Positions 7,794 through 16,000 are shown, counted from the first letter of the stretch. The stretch: 54,271 bases of DNA from Ramlibacter sp. (GCA_014376765.1 JACMQX010000155.1:1-54271); one strand, 5' to 3'. The notes: generated by a model from the sequence alone, not told the origin. Made by a program: numbers and translations.

Positions 7794-9023
7794 TCAGTTG
7801 GTACCGTGGCGCCTGCGGTACTGCTCGAGGAATTTGGCGATGCGGTTGATGGCCTCGCGCAGGTCGTCTTCATGCGGCAGGAACACGATGCGGAAATGGT
7901 CCGGCGCGGCCCAGTTAAAGCCCGTGCCCTGGACGAGCATGACGCGCGTCTCCTGAAGCACCTCCAGGAAGAATTGGCGGTCGTCCTTGATCGGGTACAC
8001 CACCGGGTCCAGCCGGGGGAACATATAGAGTGCCGCAGATGGCTTGTCACAACTCACGCCCGGAATGGCGGTGATAAGTTCATAAGCGAGGTCCCGCTGG
8101 CGGCGCAGGCGCCCGCCCGGGGCGATCAGCTCATTGATGCTCTGGTAGCCGCCCAGCGCCGTCTGGATCGCCCATTGCCCCGGCACGTTGGCGCACAGAC
8201 GCATGTTGGTGAGCATGTTCAGGCCTTCGATGTAGTCGGCCGCAGGTTTTTTGTCGCCCGACACGATCATCCAGCCTGCGCGATAGCCGCAGGAACGATA
8301 GCTCTTGGACAGCGAGTTGAAGGTGAGCGTGAGCACGTCTTGCGAAAGGCTGCCTATGGCGGTGTGCTTGACGCCGTCATATAAAACCTTGTCATAGACC
8401 TCGTCCGCAAGGATCACAAGACCATGCTCACGCGCGATCTCGACAATCTCACCAAGCAAGGCGTCTGAGTACAGAGCGCCGGTCGGGTTGTTCGGGTTGA
8501 TGACGACGATCCCCTTGGTGCGTGGCGTGATCTTGGAGCGAAGGTCCTCCAGATCAGGCATCCAGCCGTTGGCCTCATCGCACAAGTAATGTACGGGCGT
8601 CCCCCCCGAGAGGCTCGCAGCGGCCGTCCAGAGCGGGTAGTCGGGCGCGGGCATGAGCAGTTCATCGCCATCGTCACACAAGGCGTTGGTCGCCATGACG
8701 ATGAGCTCGCTCGCCCCATTGCCAAGGTAGATGTCGTCCAGGGTCACACCCTTGATGCCCTGCTGCTGCGAGTAATGCATCACCGCCTTGCGAGCAGCGA
8801 AGATGCCTTTGCTGTCCGAGTAACCGGCCGACGTGGGCAGGTTGCGGATCATGTCCTGCTGGATCTCCTCGGGCGCATCAAAACCGAACGGCGCCATGTT
8901 GCCAATGTTCAGACGGATGATCTTGTGGCCGTCTTCCTCCATCTGGCGGGCGGCGTCCATGATTGGTCCGCGAATGTCGTAGCAGACGTTGGCAAGCTTG
9001 GCGGATTTGGATATGGATTTCAA
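7794..9023 (-). CDS. alaA: Alanine-synthesising PLP aminotransferase (AlaA type)
   Basis: 409 residues from a TTG start at 9023, behind GGAGGG. This gives an N-terminus KSISKSAKLANVCYDIRGP that lines up with E. coli AlaA (405 residues); the longer open frame to 9149 has no family match. Seen: LNIGNMAPFGFDAPEEI, GYSDSKGIFAARKAV, INPNNPTGALYSD, the PLP lysine in FNSLSKSYRSCGYRAGW, and RLCANVPGQWAIQTALGGYQ. It should transaminate pyruvate with glutamate to give alanine. A TTG start may keep expression low. First gene of the alaA-hom-thrC-moa/moe run. Confidence 0.93.
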   Translation of the reverse strand: MKSISKSAKLANVCYDIRGPIMDAARQMEEDGHKIIRLNIGNMAPFGFDAPEEIQQDMIRNLPTSAGYSDSKGIFAARKAVMHYSQQQGIKGVTLDDIYLGNGASELIVMATNALCDDGDELLMPAPDYPLWTAAASLSGGTPVHYLCDEANGWMPDLEDLRSKITPRTKGIVVINPNNPTGALYSDALLGEIVEIAREHGLVILADEVYDKVLYDGVKHTAIGSLSQDVLTLTFNSLSKSYRSCGYRAGWMIVSGDKKPAADYIEGLNMLTNMRLCANVPGQWAIQTALGGYQSINELIAPGGRLRRQRDLAYELITAIPGVSCDKPSAALYMFPRLDPVVYPIKDDRQFFLEVLQETRVMLVQGTGFNWAAPDHFRIVFLPHEDDLREAINRIAKFLEQYRRRHGTN

Positions 9024-9077
9024 TGTCCCTCCGGGGGCGGTTTTGAGAGAGGCGAAGCCTATAATTTGACCACACTT

Positions 9078-9096
9078 CCGCACTGCTTTAGTGCGG
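9078..9096. repeat. Perfect 7-bp inverted repeat between alaA and the DUF498 gene
   Basis: CCGCACT at 9078-9084 and AGTGCGG at 9090-9096 pair perfectly around GCTTT. It sits in the divergent region between alaA (start 9023) and the DUF498 gene (start 9130), 13 bp from a TATAAT at 9059-9064. No T-tract follows, so it is not a good terminator. An operator is possible, as is chance. Confidence 0.45.
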
Positions 9097-9129
9097 TGCA
9101 GCAACGGTCGTCCAAGGGAGTCGGGCATC

Positions 9130-9507
9130 ATGAAACTACAACCAGACAAATCGGACGTTCAAACCATCAACGGCCACGGGCCAGGCTGGGTGGCTGTCAA
9201 TGGCGAAAAAATCACCTCCAGCGTGATCATTGGCTCCAGGGGAGAGCGGATTAACTGGCCCTGCAAGCGCTTTGAGGACCTGACGCCCGCTCACTTCGAG
9301 CAACTGGCCACGCTGGGGGCCGAACTGGTGATCTTTGGTAGCGGCTCGAGAATCCGCTTTCCGCACCCCAGCTGGCTGCAACACCTGATGGCCCGCCGCA
9401 CAGGGCTTGAAACCATGGACACACCGGCCGCCTGCCGCACCTACAACATTCTGGCGGGCGAAGGCCGCCACGTGATTGCAGCACTCCTTCTTGAGCAAGC
9501 TGGCTGA
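9130..9507 (+). CDS. Mth938-like (DUF498/Xcc1710-like) protein
   Basis: 125 residues from ATG 9130, behind AAGGGAG. Seen: an N-terminal INGHGPGWVAVNGEKITSSV, then IIGSRGERINWPC, FGSGSRIRFPHPSWLQHLM, the TGLETMDTPAACRTYNIL segment, and LAGEGRHVIAALL near the end. This compact alpha/beta fold is shared by Mth938, bacterial Xcc1710 and the human complex I assembly factor NDUFAF3. The biochemical role in bacteria is unknown. It is divergent from alaA and about 95 bp upstream of bcp, on the same strand. Confidence 0.85.
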   Translation: MKLQPDKSDVQTINGHGPGWVAVNGEKITSSVIIGSRGERINWPCKRFEDLTPAHFEQLATLGAELVIFGSGSRIRFPHPSWLQHLMARRTGLETMDTPAACRTYNILAGEGRHVIAALLLEQAG

Positions 9508-9602
9508 GAGCCGCTTATTTCAGGTTAAAATCTCGCGTTGTAGCGGGAAGCTTCGTCCCGGAGTAGCAACCAGCAAAACCTGTCACACGAGATACAAATT
9601 CC

Positions 9603-10079
9603 ATGGCGATCGTTGTCAACAAACCCATCCCCGAATTTGAAGCAAACGCCACTGGCGGCATCAAAGTTTCCAATACAACCCACCTCGGCAAGGTCGTTGT
9701 GCTGTACTTCTACCCGAAGGACAACACCCCGGGTTGCACCACGGAGGCCATGCAGTTTCGCGACAAGTACAAGGATTTTGTGAAGGCCGGTGCGACCGTT
9801 TTCGGCGTGTCGCGCGACAACATGAAGTCGCATGATGAGTTCAAAACCAAGCTCGAGCTGCCCTTTGAACTGATCGCCGACACGGAAGAAAAGATGTGCC
9901 ACATGTTTGGCGTGGTCAAGAACAAAATCATGTACGGCAAGAAGGTCAAGGGCATCGAGCGCAGTACTTTCCTGATCGGCGCTGACGGCGTGCTCAAGAA
10001 CGAATGGCGCGGCCTGAAAGTGCTCGGTCACGTTGACGACGTGCTCAAGGCCGTGAAGACGTTGAAGAAGGCGGCCTGA
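9603..10079 (+). CDS. bcp: Thioredoxin-dependent peroxiredoxin Bcp
   Basis: 158 residues. Seen: a thioredoxin-like fold with LYFYPKDNTPGCTTEAMQFR, where Cys45 is the peroxidatic residue, GVSRDNMKSHDEF, and GIERSTFLIGADGVL. It should reduce hydrogen and organic peroxides with electrons from thioredoxin. Position 50, the resolving cysteine in E. coli Bcp, is Met here; the only other cysteine is Cys99 (EEKMCHMFGV), which would have to resolve if the enzyme is 2-Cys. The start is ATG 9603; the leader has no strong Shine-Dalgarno. Confidence 0.94.
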   Translation: MAIVVNKPIPEFEANATGGIKVSNTTHLGKVVVLYFYPKDNTPGCTTEAMQFRDKYKDFVKAGATVFGVSRDNMKSHDEFKTKLELPFELIADTEEKMCHMFGVVKNKIMYGKKVKGIERSTFLIGADGVLKNEWRGLKVLGHVDDVLKAVKTLKKAA

Positions 10080-10200
10080 GCTTCACGGCCCGGGCTCTGC
10101 AGCAAGAGCTGTAACACCTCGAAATAATTCAGGCTGATTCCCCTGATGTTCAGTCTCCACAAAGGGCTTGAAACTCATCCGGCTCATGCATAATGAATTC

Positions 10201-10268
10201 ATGCCGTTGGAACATGCAACCGCGCCCCCCACGAAAGCCGCCCTGGCCTCCAGGCGGCTTTTTCGCTT
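10201..10268 (+). ncRNA. Candidate small RNA (promoter-like boxes, C-rich single strand, terminator)
   Basis: In the 245-bp gap between bcp and phoH, TTGAAA (10168-10173) and CATAAT (10189-10194) stand 15 bp apart. About 7 bp later a short stretch with CGCGCCCCCC runs straight into an intrinsic terminator ending near 10268. That layout would give a transcript of about 65-70 nt. The spacer is shorter than ideal, so the promoter is uncertain; the same DNA could simply be the bcp trailer. Confidence 0.25.
10234..10268 (+). terminator. Rho-independent terminator between bcp and phoH
   Basis: AAAGCCGCC (10234-10242) pairs with GGCGGCTTT (10253-10261), and a T-rich tract TTTTTCGCTTTTT follows. It stops transcription coming from bcp, or from the small RNA candidate, before phoH. 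Confidence 0.75.
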
Positions 10269-10324
10269 TTTAAACCTGTTTTCTCAAGCTGTCCTTCCCT
10301 CAACTTCCAAGAGCCCCACACCAC

Positions 10325-12070
10325 ATGCCACTGCCTCCCGCCCCCTCCAAGCGCGCCGCCCTGCTCTCGCCGCAAGCTTACGAAGCTCCGGCCCGCACAC
10401 CTTCACGGGCATCGCGAAAATCCGAGGCTCAGGCAAGCGACAGGAGTCCCCTGCCCGAAAGGCCGCAGGCCGACGACCTGTTTGATCCGCGCGCGGGGGG
10501 CAGCAGCAACACTCAAGCCCTTGCAGAAGAAGCCGCGCCGGTGGCTTTTGCGCCTCGGGAAACCGAGGCGACGCGCCCTGAATCGACACGCGCAGGTGGT
10601 GCGTCCAGCAATGCCTCTGGTGGCCGCAGGCGTGCCGAAGCGCCATCACCTGCACCACGGCCGAAGAAAGCCAAGTCCACAGGCCCCGCCAAGCTGTTCG
10701 TGCTGGACACCAATGTGCTGTTGCACGACCCGATGTGTCTGTTCCGCTTTGAAGAACACGACATCTTCCTGCCGATGATCGTCCTGGAAGAGCTGGACGG
10801 CCACAAGAAAGGCATGACCGAAGTAGCCCGTAACGGCCGCCAAACCAGCCGCACGCTGGACGCATTGGCCGGGGCCGCAGGCGCAGACATCGCGCTGGGT
10901 CTCAAGCTGGACACCACGGGACACCGGGAAGCGAAAGGCAGTCTGTTCTTTCAGACCCAGCAACTGGACTACGCCCTGCCCTCCAGCCTGCCGCAGGGCA
11001 AGGCCGACAACCAGATCCTGGGCGTCGTCGAGGCGCTGCGCGTGCAGCATGCGCCGCGCGAAGTGGTGTTGGTGTCCAAGGACATCAACATGCGGGTCAA
11101 GGCCCGGGCACTGGGCCTGGCCACCGACGACTACCAAAACGACAAGACACTGGAAGACGGCGACCTGCTGTACTCCGGTTCTCTGGCCCTGCCGCCGGAC
11201 TTCTGGGCCAAGCATGGCAAAACGGTAGAGAGCTGGCAGAGTGGCAGCAACACTTTCTACCGTATCAGCGGCCCGGTGGTGCCCAGCCTGATGATCAACC
11301 AGTTTGTTTACTTTGAAGCGCCGGGCGAGCCATCGCTTTACGCGCGGGTCACTGAAATTCGCGCCAAGACGGCGGTGCTCAAGACGCTCAAGGACTACGG
11401 CCACCTGAAAAATTCTGTGTGGGGCGTGACCACGCGCAACCGGGAGCAGAATTTCGCGATGAACCTGCTTATGGATCCGGACGTGGACTTCGTGACACTC
11501 GCTGGCACTGCGGGCACCGGCAAGACCCTGATGGCGCTGGCGTCCGGCCTCACGCAGGTGCTGGACGATCGCCGCTATACCGAGATCATCATGACCCGCG
11601 CGACTGTCAGCGTGGGCGAAGACATCGGCTTCCTGCCTGGCACAGAAGAGGAAAAGATGGGCCCGTGGATGGGCGCGCTTGACGACAACCTGGAGGTTCT
11701 TGCCAAGACCGAAACCAGCGCTGGCGAATGGGGCCGGGCCGCCACCAATGAATTGATCCGTTCGCGCATCAAGATCAAGAGCATGAACTTCATGCGCGGC
11801 CGCACCTTCTTGAACAAGTACGTGATTGTGGATGAGGCCCAGAACCTGACGCCCAAGCAAATGAAAACGCTGATTACGCGCGCGGGGCCCGGCACCAAGA
11901 TCATCTGCATGGGAAATCTGGCGCAGATCGACACGCCCTACCTCACAGAAGGCTCATCTGGTCTGACCTACGCAGTCGACAAGTTCAAAGGTTGGCCGCA
12001 TGGCGGACATATCACGCTGGCGCGTGGCGAGCGCTCCAGGCTCGCAGACTTCGCCAGCGAAGTACTGTAG
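10325..12070 (+). CDS. PIN domain-PhoH family ATPase
   Basis: 581 residues. The first ~118 residues are low-complexity, rich in Ala, Pro, Ser and Arg, and probably disordered. A PIN nuclease domain follows (residues ~122-250: KLFVLDTNVLLHDP, EELDGHKKG, VVLVSKDINMRVKA). The C-terminal PhoH ATPase has Walker A GTAGTGKT at residues 394-401, RATVSVGEDIGFLPGT, a Walker B YVIVDEAQNLTP, and GNLAQIDTPYL. PIN-PhoH proteins are predicted or shown to be ATP-driven ribonucleases/helicases. The gene is convergent with dnaB, with a REPIN-like element between. Confidence 0.92.
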   Translation: MPLPPAPSKRAALLSPQAYEAPARTPSRASRKSEAQASDRSPLPERPQADDLFDPRAGGSSNTQALAEEAAPVAFAPRETEATRPESTRAGGASSNASGGRRRAEAPSPAPRPKKAKSTGPAKLFVLDTNVLLHDPMCLFRFEEHDIFLPMIVLEELDGHKKGMTEVARNGRQTSRTLDALAGAAGADIALGLKLDTTGHREAKGSLFFQTQQLDYALPSSLPQGKADNQILGVVEALRVQHAPREVVLVSKDINMRVKARALGLATDDYQNDKTLEDGDLLYSGSLALPPDFWAKHGKTVESWQSGSNTFYRISGPVVPSLMINQFVYFEAPGEPSLYARVTEIRAKTAVLKTLKDYGHLKNSVWGVTTRNREQNFAMNLLMDPDVDFVTLAGTAGTGKTLMALASGLTQVLDDRRYTEIIMTRATVSVGEDIGFLPGTEEEKMGPWMGALDDNLEVLAKTETSAGEWGRAATNELIRSRIKIKSMNFMRGRTFLNKYVIVDEAQNLTPKQMKTLITRAGPGTKIICMGNLAQIDTPYLTEGSSGLTYAVDKFKGWPHGGHITLARGERSRLADFASEVL

Positions 12071-12087
12071 GCGAATCTCACGCCACG

Positions 12088-12169
12088 ATGGATCCCGGAT
12101 CGAGTCCGGGATGACATGATTTTGTTATGGCGAGCAGTTCTGTCATTGCGGGCTAGATCCGCAATCCAT
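12088..12169. repeat. REPIN-like inverted pair of palindromic (REP) units
   Basis: Two hairpins face each other. The first is ATCCCGGA/TCCGGGAT (12092-12099, 12105-12112, loop 5). The second is ATTGCGG/CCGCAAT (12145-12151, 12159-12165, loop 7). Flanks are also inverted: ATGGAT 12088-12093 against ATCCAT 12164-12169, and ATGACA 12111-12116 against TGTCAT 12141-12146, leaving 24 bp in the middle. This is the architecture of a REP doublet (REPIN) between the convergent ends of phoH and dnaB. A further GTAGCC-C-GGCTAC palindrome lies at 12182-12194. Confidence 0.65.
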
Positions 12170-12214
12170 GCAGGCGTTCAAGTAGCCCGGCTACAGAGAC
12201 TTGCGTGCGGGCGC

Positions 12215-13624
12215 TTAAAAATTTCCTCCGCCGCCGCCGCCAGCCAGGCTCTCGAACTTGGTTAGCGGCTTGAGGAAGGCCAGTTTGCAGGTGCCTGTCG
12301 GGCCGTTACGCTGCTTGCTGATGATGATTTCCGCGACGCCGGGCTCCTTGGAGTCCTTGTTGTAGTAGTCGTCGCGGTAGATGAACATGATCACGTCAGC
12401 GTCCTGCTCAATGGCGCCGGACTCACGCAGGTCGCTCATCATGGGCCGTTTGTCAGTGCGGGACTCCACGCCGCGCGACAACTGGGACAGCGCAATCACC
12501 GGACACTGCAATTCCTTGGCCAGCATCTTCAGGCCACGTGAAATCTCGCCCACGGCAGTCGCACGGTTCTCGTCATTCATGCTGCTGGACACACTCATCA
12601 GCTGCAGATAGTCGACCACGATCAGCCCCAGCTTGCCGCACTGGCGAGCCAGCCGCCGCGCATTGGCGCGTAGTTCGCTGACGGTGAGGCCGGGCGTCTC
12701 GTCAATATGCAGCGAGATGTTGCGCAGCTTCTCGATGGCTTCAGTCAGGCGAGGCCATTCGTCGTCTGTCAACTTGCCGGTACGCAAGTGGGTCTGGTCG
12801 ATACGGCCAATCGAGCCGACGATACGCACAGCCAGTTGTGACGCACCCATTTCCATTGAGAACACTGCAACAGGCAAGCCTTCATTCAGCGCCACGTGCT
12901 CGGCAATGTTGATTGCCAGCGCGGTTTTACCCATGGAAGGGCGGGCGGCCAGCACGATCATGTCGCCTGCCTGAAAACCGGAGGTCATACGGTCCAGGTC
13001 GTAGAACCCGGTGGGCACACCCGTTACGTCGTTCGGGTTGTCGGCCATCTCCTGCACACGGTCCAGCAACTGCACGACCAATGAGTCCATGCCCTGGAAG
13101 CCCTGCTTCATCCGCGAGCCCTCTTCGCCGATATTGAAGATCTTCTGCTCCGCTTCATCAAGAATCTTGGCGACGGGCCTGCCCTGTGTGTTGAAGGCGT
13201 TGGTGGCGATCTCGTCACTCGCGCTGACCAGCTTGCGCAGGATGGAGCGCTCACGCACGATCTCGGCATAGCGGCGGATGTTGCTAGCGCTCGGAACATA
13301 TTGCGCGAGGGAGTTGAGGTAAGCGAGGCCGCCCACCTCCTCGGCCTTGCCCAGGTTCTGCAGCTGCTCATACACGGTGATGACGTCGGCTGGCTTGGTG
13401 GCGTTGATCAGCGTGCCGACCACGCCATAAATCAGGCGGTGTTCGTAGCGGTAAAAATCGCTGTCTACCAGCAGGTCACCCACCCGGTCCCAAGCGCCGT
13501 TGTCCAGCAGCAGGCCGCCCAACACGCTGGATTCCGCCTCGATCGAATGCGGCGGGATGCGCAGCTGGGAGATCTGTTGATCGGTCGTGTAGGCGTCGTC
13601 TAGGGTGCTGAATACTGCTGCCAT
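12215..13624 (-). CDS. dnaB: Replicative DNA helicase DnaB
   Basis: 469 residues. An N-terminal domain (LRIPPHSIEAESSVLGGLLL) is followed by a RecA-like core with Walker A ARPSMGKT (227-234), VAVFSMEMGASQLAVR, Walker B GLIVVDYLQLM, LSQLSRGVESR, and SDLRESGAIEQDADVIMF. The C-terminus ends in a glycine run. DnaB is the hexameric 5'-3' helicase loaded at the origin that drives the replication fork. It lies directly downstream of rplI but has its own intergenic region with DnaA boxes, and a terminator separates it from the ribosomal genes. Confidence 0.97.
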   Translation of the reverse strand: MAAVFSTLDDAYTTDQQISQLRIPPHSIEAESSVLGGLLLDNGAWDRVGDLLVDSDFYRYEHRLIYGVVGTLINATKPADVITVYEQLQNLGKAEEVGGLAYLNSLAQYVPSASNIRRYAEIVRERSILRKLVSASDEIATNAFNTQGRPVAKILDEAEQKIFNIGEEGSRMKQGFQGMDSLVVQLLDRVQEMADNPNDVTGVPTGFYDLDRMTSGFQAGDMIVLAARPSMGKTALAINIAEHVALNEGLPVAVFSMEMGASQLAVRIVGSIGRIDQTHLRTGKLTDDEWPRLTEAIEKLRNISLHIDETPGLTVSELRANARRLARQCGKLGLIVVDYLQLMSVSSSMNDENRATAVGEISRGLKMLAKELQCPVIALSQLSRGVESRTDKRPMMSDLRESGAIEQDADVIMFIYRDDYYNKDSKEPGVAEIIISKQRNGPTGTCKLAFLKPLTKFESLAGGGGGGNF

Positions 13625-13687
13625 GAATGCTTCCTGGGAATGCGTTTGATGCTACGACGCCGGCCTTGCAGCGTCGAGGGAAAAGAC

Positions 13688-13739
13688 TGTGTACAAGGCT
13701 GCAGAATGGCTGTGGATTTAAGCCGCAGCTTGTGGATAA
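13688..13739 (-). promoter_or_regulatory. Cluster of three DnaA-box-like 9-mers upstream of dnaB
   Basis: A perfect DnaA box on the minus strand (TTATCCACA, bases 13739-13731) is joined by two 7-of-9 matches at 13719-13711 (AAATCCACA) and 13696-13688 (TTGTACACA). All three have the same orientation, 64-107 bp upstream of the dnaB start. DnaA acts at such clusters both in initiation and as a transcription factor. Confidence 0.6.
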
Positions 13740-13756
13740 CACCGCGCAGAAAAACA

Positions 13757-13786
13757 AAAGCCGCCGGGCGCGAACCCGGCGGCTTT
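13757..13786 (-). terminator. Terminator of the rpsF-priB-rpsR-rplI operon
   Basis: A perfect 12-bp stem (AAAGCCGCCGGG with CCCGGCGGCTTT, loop 6 bases) is followed on the minus strand by TTGTTTTT. It sits 17 bp after the rplI stop and isolates dnaB. Confidence 0.92.
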
Positions 13787-13803
13787 GAATGACCGAATGC
13801 GTG

Positions 13804-14256
13804 TTAAGCGGTTTCGCCGTAAACCGTCACCGTGATATCGGCAACCACATCGGTGTGAAGCGCAACGCTGACCGAGCTGTCACCGGTCACCTTGATCGGG
13901 CCGTTGGGCATGCGGATCTGCGACTTGACAACCTTGTAGCCCAACTTGTTCAGCTCTTCAGCAATGTCACCGTTGGTGACGGAGCCAAACAGGCGCCCGT
14001 CAACGCCGGCCTTCTGGGTCAGCTTGACGGTCGTGCCGCCGAGCTTTTCGCCTTGGGCCTGGGACTCGGCCAGCTTGGCAGCAGCGGCTTTTTCCAGCTC
14101 TGCGCGCTTGGCGGCAAACTCGGCCTTGTTGGCCTCAGTTGCGCGGCGAGCCAGCTTCTTGGGGATCAGGAAGTTACGGGCGAAGCCGTCCTTGACCTTG
14201 ACGATATCGCCGAGCGCGCCGACGTTGATGATTTTTTCGAGCAGGATGATTTGCAT
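13804..14256 (-). CDS. rplI: 50S ribosomal protein L9
   Basis: 150 residues from ATG 14256, with GGAG 9 bases upstream. Seen: [19 protein letters not shown] and [15 protein letters not shown], the conserved N-terminal 23S-binding lobe, a long Ala/Lys helix ([16 protein letters not shown]), and the C-terminal lobe with [16 protein letters not shown]. The frame is open upstream, but that stretch lies in rpsR and is not L9-like. Last gene of the S6-PriB-S18-L9 operon. Confidence 0.97.
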   Translation of the reverse strand: MQIILLEKIINVGALGDIVKVKDGFARNFLIPKKLARRATEANKAEFAAKRAELEKAAAAKLAESQAQGEKLGGTTVKLTQKAGVDGRLFGSVTNGDIAEELNKLGYKVVKSQIRMPNGPIKVTGDSSVSVALHTDVVADITVTVYGETA

Positions 14257-14269
14257 GATCGAAAGCTCC

Positions 14270-14551
14270 TTAGATGCGGTGCTGGTCGCTGTACGGGACC
14301 AGTGCCAGGAAGCGGGCGCGCTTGATGGCGGTGTTGAGCTGGCGCTGGTAGATCGCACGGGTGCCGGTGAGGCGGGCCGGGATGATCTTGCCGTTTTCAG
14401 CGATGAAGTCGCGCAGGGTGTCTACGTCTTTGTAGTCAATCTCTTCAACGTGAGCGACTGTAAAGCGGCAAAAGCGCTTGCGCTTGAACAGCAGTGACTG
14501 GGTATTGCGCTTGGGGCGCTTGTCTTTATTGAAACGTTTCGGTCCGGGCAT
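14270..14551 (-). CDS. rpsR: 30S ribosomal protein S18
   Basis: 93 residues. Seen: [20 protein letters not shown], then [19 protein letters not shown] and [20 protein letters not shown], the highly conserved S18 body that pairs with S6 on the platform of the small subunit. It lies 13 bp before rplI and 62 bp after priB in the usual order. Confidence 0.97.
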   Translation of the reverse strand: MPGPKRFNKDKRPKRNTQSLLFKRKRFCRFTVAHVEEIDYKDVDTLRDFIAENGKIIPARLTGTRAIYQRQLNTAIKRARFLALVPYSDQHRI

Positions 14552-14613
14552 GATGGACTCCTTAAATGTGTCTGGGGGCCAGGCCTGCCGCCTGCGCCCT
14601 GTTACGGGGTTAC

Positions 14614-14901
14614 TTAACTCTGAACAAACTCTTGAATGTGGAAGACGACGTGCTTGCCGTTGCGCGGGTTGGCCAGAAAACCTGTGAACCTGAAGGTGCT
14701 GCCCAGGGGGTGTATCCGGATCGCTTCTGCGCCCGCCCCGAAAGCCACTGCCTTGATTGCCGCCTTGACTTGCCTTGCCTGCCCTGCCTCCTCAACATCC
14801 GACTCGTGTTCGAGCCGCAGATCCAGGGCGGGTAGTCCGGCGGGCGTGTAGCGCATCGAGCCCAGCTCGACGATACAGGCGGTCAGGACAACGTGGTTCA
14901 C
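14614..14901 (-). CDS. priB: Primosomal replication protein N (PriB)
   Basis: 95 residues with a single OB fold: [40 protein letters not shown], and [18 protein letters not shown]. PriB is an SSB-like dimer that helps PriA reload DnaB at stalled forks. Its position between rpsF and rpsR is the classical one in gamma- and betaproteobacteria. The gene starts 22 bp after the rpsF stop. Confidence 0.94.
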   Translation of the reverse strand: MNHVVLTACIVELGSMRYTPAGLPALDLRLEHESDVEEAGQARQVKAAIKAVAFGAGAEAIRIHPLGSTFRFTGFLANPRNGKHVVFHIQEFVQS

Positions 14902-14923
14902 TGTCTGCTGGTTACCTCAAGCT

Positions 14924-15289
14924 TCAGGAAGCGTATTCGGCTTGCTGGGCCTTGCGGGCCTCTTCGCGTTCCACCGTCTTCATCATCGACGACGGGCCGG
15001 TGTCGGCCTTTTTCTTGACCACGGTGAGGTGGCGCAGGACGGCGTCGTTGAATTTGAAGGCGTGTTCGAGTTCAGCCATCACAGCCTGATCGGCTTCGAT
15101 GTTGACGCACAGGTAGTGCGCCTTGCCAAGCTTGTTGATCTGGTAGGCCAACTGGCGGCGGCCCCAGTCTTCAACGCGATGCACCTTGCCGTTGCCGGTG
15201 GTGATCATGCTCTTGTAACGCTCCAGCATGGCGGGGACCTGCTCGCTTTGATCCGGATGGATCAGCAGGATGATTTCGTAATGACGCAT
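14924..15289 (-). CDS. rpsF: 30S ribosomal protein S6
   Basis: 121 residues, behind AAGGAG. Seen: [39 protein letters not shown] and [12 protein letters not shown], then [20 protein letters not shown] and an acidic/basic tail. The tail shows no long Glu run of the kind modified by RimK in E. coli. First gene of the operon. Confidence 0.97.
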   Translation of the reverse strand: MRHYEIILLIHPDQSEQVPAMLERYKSMITTGNGKVHRVEDWGRRQLAYQINKLGKAHYLCVNIEADQAVMAELEHAFKFNDAVLRHLTVVKKKADTGPSSMMKTVEREEARKAQQAEYAS

Positions 15290-15368
15290 AGACTCTCCTT
15301 GAGGTTAAAGCCACCCACTGCGTCAGGTGCGGATGCACAAGTTGTGGTGTGGCAAGGCGAAGCGCATG

Positions 15369-15374
15369 ATTATA
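15369..15374 (-). promoter_or_regulatory. -10 box of the rpsF operon promoter
   Basis: Minus strand TATAAT, preceded by GGGC, about 80 bp upstream of the rpsF ATG. A good -35 is not evident (CTCTTG at the 17-bp position). A perfect -10 at this place before a ribosomal operon makes a sigma-70 start near 15362 likely. Confidence 0.55.
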
Positions 15375-15398
15375 GCCCGCAACGCGCCACCCAAGAGC

Positions 15399-15848
15399 CT
15401 AGCTATTGAGCGCCTCTTCCAGCACCGCAAACTTCTGCGGCCCGATGGCGTCACGGATTTTCGGTGCCAGATCGCGCAACTGCTCGTAACTTCCGGCGCT
15501 TTCAACTGCCAGGTTAAGCCTGAAACCGCGCAAGCCCAGGTTGGCGGTGAGGCGTGTTGCGATGAGGTAGGCGTCCTGATAGCGCTGTTGCGGTGATCTT
15601 TCGTGTGAAACCTTGACGCGCAGCATTTCGGCTTCTGCCGCAGCGTCACGTACGGGTTCCAGCAGGCTGAGCTGGACCATTTGCTCAATGTCATCCGCCG
15701 TAATTCCCATGGCGGCCAGGGACGTCAATAACTGCTGCGCGGAATGCTTTCCGTCGCAAAGTATGAATGCAGAACGTTGGCGCGGACTCAACGCAACGGA
15801 CCGGTCCTTAAGTACCTGCTGTCCTCTTTCCGTTTTGACGTAGTTCAT
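15399..15848 (-). CDS. Uncharacterised 149-residue protein
   Basis: Starts MNYVKTERGQQVLKDRSVAL. The first half (LSPRQRSAFILCDGKHSAQQ, LLTSLAAMGITADDIEQMVQ) looks like a small winged-helix or recognition-type domain. The second half (RYQDAYLIATRLTANLGLRG, then FRLNLAVESAGSYEQL) is helical and ends DAIGPQKFAVLEEALNS. No signal peptide or membrane segment is present. I do not recognise a named family. It lies upstream of rpsF on the same strand, 109 bp away, but the rpsF promoter separates them. Confidence 0.75.
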   Translation of the reverse strand: MNYVKTERGQQVLKDRSVALSPRQRSAFILCDGKHSAQQLLTSLAAMGITADDIEQMVQLSLLEPVRDAAAEAEMLRVKVSHERSPQQRYQDAYLIATRLTANLGLRGFRLNLAVESAGSYEQLRDLAPKIRDAIGPQKFAVLEEALNS

Positions 15849-16000
15849 GGTGTTTTCGTCGATCTCACCGTAGGCCGGTTGTTGCGCCCGTAAAGGCTTA
15901 TATCTGTCTTGTCACAACACCATGATATCGAGCTGGGGCTGGCCTACACACAGCAAATCCCTTAAGCAACGGTGTAAAAATTCGGCGCTTTCTGAAGTAA

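Noticed and set aside
10168-10485. A 105-codon frame overlapping the phoH start
   Set aside because: It runs through a terminator hairpin and is Arg/Ser/Pro-rich without a ribosome site.
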